From an uncultured Eudoraea sp. (lineage in GTDB: Bacteria > Bacteroidota > Bacteroidia > Flavobacteriales > Flavobacteriaceae), in contig NZ_CANLGX010000001.1 of assembly GCF_947490415.1 (NCBI RefSeq), positions 806,001-870,000 on the forward strand: a stretch of DNA of 64,000 nucleotides, in the 5' to 3' direction. The notes below the pieces were generated by a model that was not told the origin of the DNA, did not search any database, and saw only the letters and a program-made list of their open reading frames with translations. Within the stretch, counting starts at the first letter, position 1, and each line of letters opens with the position of its first letter. Position numbers and translations under genes: made by a program. This document shows, piece by piece, positions 62,316 to 64,000 of this stretch.

Positions 62316-62704
62316 TAGTTCAATGGCTTGGGAAATATTATTATCGGCCTTAGGTATTATTGTTTTAAATGTTTAGGCAGAGTTTCACCAATATGATTGT
62401 TTTAACGACGAAATTAGAGGTATTAATACTCCTTGTTTATTTTTTGTTGTGAAAGAGATGTTTTTTGTCGTGTACGATCAACTTATGTATTTCATCGATA
62501 AAAAGGAAGGTGGATTGTCTATTATATTCTGTATGGAAAGTACTACAAAATGGCCTGAAGCGTTATTTCAAATTGTCTGTTAGGCCAATAAAAAAGGGAG
62601 TATATAAACAAAACGATAGGTATAATATAAAGATATAATCTTTTCATATCCCATAAAAAAAGGCGCCAGTGATGGCGCCTTTTATCTATTAAGAAATTTC
62701 TTAA
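62316..62704. other. 389-bp intergenic region between PorE-like gene and tatA
   Basis: It must hold the promoter of the minus-strand PorE-like gene, but no exact TAnnTTTG was found. A short palindrome, GTATTAATAC, lies at 62420-62429, and the tatA terminator occupies 62658-62683. No ORF or RNA gene is recognised. Confidence 0.4.
62658..62683 (-). terminator. Terminator after tatA
   Basis: An 11-bp perfect stem, AAAAGGCGCCA / TGGCGCCTTTT, with a 4-nt loop (GTGA) and T-tracts on both sides. It lies 21 nt after the tatA stop codon. Confidence 0.82.
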
Positions 62705-62890
62705 TTATTCTTCTTTCTTCTCCTCTAGTTGATCGTCTTCTTTAGAGGCATCTTTAAATTCTTTAATTCCACTCCCCAAACCTCTCATCAATTCAGGTAT
62801 TTTTTTGCCTCCGAATAAAAGTAGCACGAGTACCACAACTACGGCTATTTGCCAGGGACCTATTACTAAAAAGGTAATTAATGATACCAT
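62705..62890 (-). CDS. tatA: Twin-arginine translocase subunit TatA/TatE
   Basis: Pore-forming subunit of the Tat folded-protein export system, 61 aa. One N-terminal membrane helix (WQIAVVVVLVLLLFGG) is followed by the FGGKKIPELMRGLG hinge and amphipathic helix that define the family, and then an acidic tail. An exact -7 element lies 23-30 nt upstream. It is divergent from the M23 peptidase gene. The other Tat component, TatC, is not in this window. Confidence 0.95.
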   Translation of the reverse strand: MVSLITFLVIGPWQIAVVVVLVLLLFGGKKIPELMRGLGSGIKEFKDASKEDDQLEEKKEE

Positions 62891-62912
62891 AATTTTATAA
62901 TTTAATGGATTA

Positions 62913-62920
62913 CAAAGGTA
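62913..62920 (-). promoter_or_regulatory. -7 promoter element for tatA
   Basis: Minus-strand TACCTTTG matches TAnnTTTG exactly and lies 23-30 nt before the tatA ATG at 62890. Confidence 0.5.
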
Positions 62921-63076
62921 CTAAAAAAGTACTTATATTATTGTTAATAGTAACGGGAAGATCTATTTTAAATTGTAAACGTCAAAAAATGGGTCTTATC
63001 CGTAAATTAAAAGTAGGTTAAATTTTTGAATACTATAAATTTAAAAGGTATTTACTGCTTAATTCAAATCGAAGTT

Positions 63077-63084
63077 TATCTTTG
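63077..63084 (+). promoter_or_regulatory. -7 promoter element for M23 peptidase gene
   Basis: TATCTTTG matches TAnnTTTG exactly and ends 6 nt before the ATG at 63091, implying an almost leaderless transcript. It overlaps the TTG start (63082) used by the ORF track, which is therefore rejected. Confidence 0.5.
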
Positions 63085-63090
63085 TGTTTT

Positions 63091-63960
63091 ATGGCTAAAA
63101 AAGGAAAAAAGAGAAAAGAAATTCGGAGAAAGCTGCTACATAAGTATCGACTGGTGATACTTAACGAAAGTACTTTTGAAGAAAAGATTTCTTTTAAACT
63201 TAGCAGACTCAATGTGTTTGTCACCGGATCCCTTTTTATTATCGGACTTATCGGGCTAACAACATTACTTATTGCTTTTACACCTTTAAGAGAATATATA
63301 CCCGGTTACTCTTCAACTAAGCTTAAAAGACAGGCAACAGAATTAACATATAAGACAGACTCCCTGGTCACGGTCCTAAATTATACCAACAAGTATTTAA
63401 ATAATATTCGAATGGTCCTGCGAGGTGATATTGAAAACAATCAAATTAATAGAGACTCCCTTTTTGAACAATTTAAAATAGACCCCTCAACCGTAGATCT
63501 TTCTCCAATCAGAGAGGACTCCATTCTAAGAGCAGAAGTGGCATTAGAAGATAAGTACAATCTTTTTGAAAATAATAAAGAAGGCGAGGGACTTGTCCTG
63601 TTTTCACCCGTAAGCGGCACAATTTCTCAGGAATATGATGCTCAAATCAAACACTATGCGGTAGATATAGTTGCCCTTAAAGATACTCCGGTAAAAGCAG
63701 TTGCTGCTGGAACCGTAATTTTTTCTGAATGGACTACTGAAACGGGCTATGTCATAATTATGGAGCATAAAAACGGCATACTTTCAGTCTATAAACACAA
63801 CGGTTCATTGAACAAGAACCAGGGAGACTTTGTCAGGGCCGGAGAGGTTATTGCCTCGGTGGGAAACACCGGAGAATTAACTACTGGGCCTCATTTGCAT
63901 TTTGAGTTGTGGAACAATGGTAATCCGGTAAATCCGGCTGATTATATCGACTTTAACTAG
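63091..63960 (+). CDS. M23 family metallopeptidase (LytM-type, membrane-anchored)
   Basis: Peptidoglycan endopeptidase of about 289 aa. A basic cytoplasmic head (AKKGKKRKEIRRKLL) precedes one membrane helix (~45-65), then a helical linker (~75-165) and the LytM domain (~170-289). Zinc ligands are visible in HYAVDIV and HLHFEL, with a further conserved His in VYKHNGSL, so the site looks intact. Such proteins cut cross-links during growth and division. The ATG at 63091 is preferred to the TTG in the track. It is divergent from tatA. Confidence 0.93.
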   Translation: MAKKGKKRKEIRRKLLHKYRLVILNESTFEEKISFKLSRLNVFVTGSLFIIGLIGLTTLLIAFTPLREYIPGYSSTKLKRQATELTYKTDSLVTVLNYTNKYLNNIRMVLRGDIENNQINRDSLFEQFKIDPSTVDLSPIREDSILRAEVALEDKYNLFENNKEGEGLVLFSPVSGTISQEYDAQIKHYAVDIVALKDTPVKAVAAGTVIFSEWTTETGYVIIMEHKNGILSVYKHNGSLNKNQGDFVRAGEVIASVGNTGELTTGPHLHFELWNNGNPVNPADYIDFN

Positions 63961-63965
63961 AAAGG

Positions 63966-64000
63966 ATGTCTTTAAAATCTTTAGCAGCCAGAATTTTTGC
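63966..64000 (+). CDS. Start of next gene (3'-truncated), possibly GH3 auxin-responsive promoter family
   Basis: The ATG at 63966, five nt after the M23 stop and right after AAAGG, opens MSLKSLAARIFA before the window ends. This resembles the N-terminus of GH3-type acyl-adenylate enzymes that I recall following tatA/M23 genes in Flavobacteriaceae. Twelve residues are too few for a firm call. Confidence 0.4.
   Translation, partial: MSLKSLAARIF

Noticed and set aside
1-64000. CRISPR arrays, insertion sequences, prophage genes or toxin-antitoxin pairs
   Set aside because: None seen: no regularly spaced direct repeats, no transposase or integrase motifs, and no phage-like gene blocks in any frame.

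Overview
The window looks like a chromosomal segment of a member of the Bacteroidota, most likely a (probably marine) Flavobacteriaceae. The evidence is a complete gliding-adhesin operon of the sprC-sprD-sprB-sprF type with type IX secretion (T9SS) C-terminal domains, a PorE-like OmpA/TPR/PD40 protein, a PorP/SprF protein, DUF4175 and DUF4837 family proteins, separate GlnRS and GluRS genes, weak Shine-Dalgarno signals, and many start-proximal TAnnTTTG elements, the -7 motif of the Bacteroidota housekeeping sigma factor. No insertion sequence, prophage, CRISPR array or rRNA was seen. Only one clearly decayed stretch was found, behind mnmG.

Layout. 1-6.8 kb: a 5'-truncated M1 aminopeptidase; an aspartoacylase-like plus GCS2/CBS pair on the minus strand; divergent rnpA overlapping a CtpA-type S41 protease. 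7.0-15.6 kb: a carbohydrate block with a FAH hydrolase, SMP-30 lactonase and SDR that look like the late steps of deoxy-sugar (fucose/rhamnose-type) oxidation, then a GT35 glucan phosphorylase whose PLP-lysine position reads Thr, a fructosamine-kinase-family protein, a PQQ dehydrogenase lipoprotein with an inserted cytochrome c domain, and a Gfo/Idh/MocA oxidoreductase. 15.6-17.4 kb: GNAT, CDF metal exporter and rpiB in one minus-strand operon. 17.4-18.05 kb: a very AT-rich gene-free stretch before rnr. 18-22.2 kb: rnr, a GIN-domain protein, a LysE exporter, tRNA-Cys and folB.

22.2-39.3 kb: a 17-kb minus-strand operon in the order sprC-like, sprD-like, sprB-like (3937 aa, more than 40 repeats), sprF-like. 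It would encode the mobile surface adhesin of gliding motility and its partner proteins. 39.5-45.1 kb: glnS, an SPFH protein, gltX and an AlkB-type membrane oxygenase. 45.2-52.8 kb: a DUF4175 protein, ybeY, mnmG, a methyltransferase and an OmpH/Skp-like protein. mnmG is flanked by two 16-bp parS-type sites, which suggests that this part lies in the ParB-marked origin region. 52.9-58.5 kb: a DoxX protein, holB, pgk, a LysM lytic transglycosylase and a DUF4837 lipoprotein. 58.6-59.2 kb: two tandem paralogous 56-aa membrane proteins missing from the ORF track. 59.4-64 kb: the PorE-like protein, tatA, an M23 peptidase and the first codons of a further gene.

The most notable links are (i) an SPOR-like module occurring four times, twice in the SprD-like protein and twice in the PorE-like protein 22 kb away, which suggests that the two envelope proteins share a ligand; (ii) the parS pair; (iii) the Thr at the PLP position of the phosphorylase; and (iv) the tandem micro-proteins. 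Similarities were judged by eye from motifs; no database search was possible.
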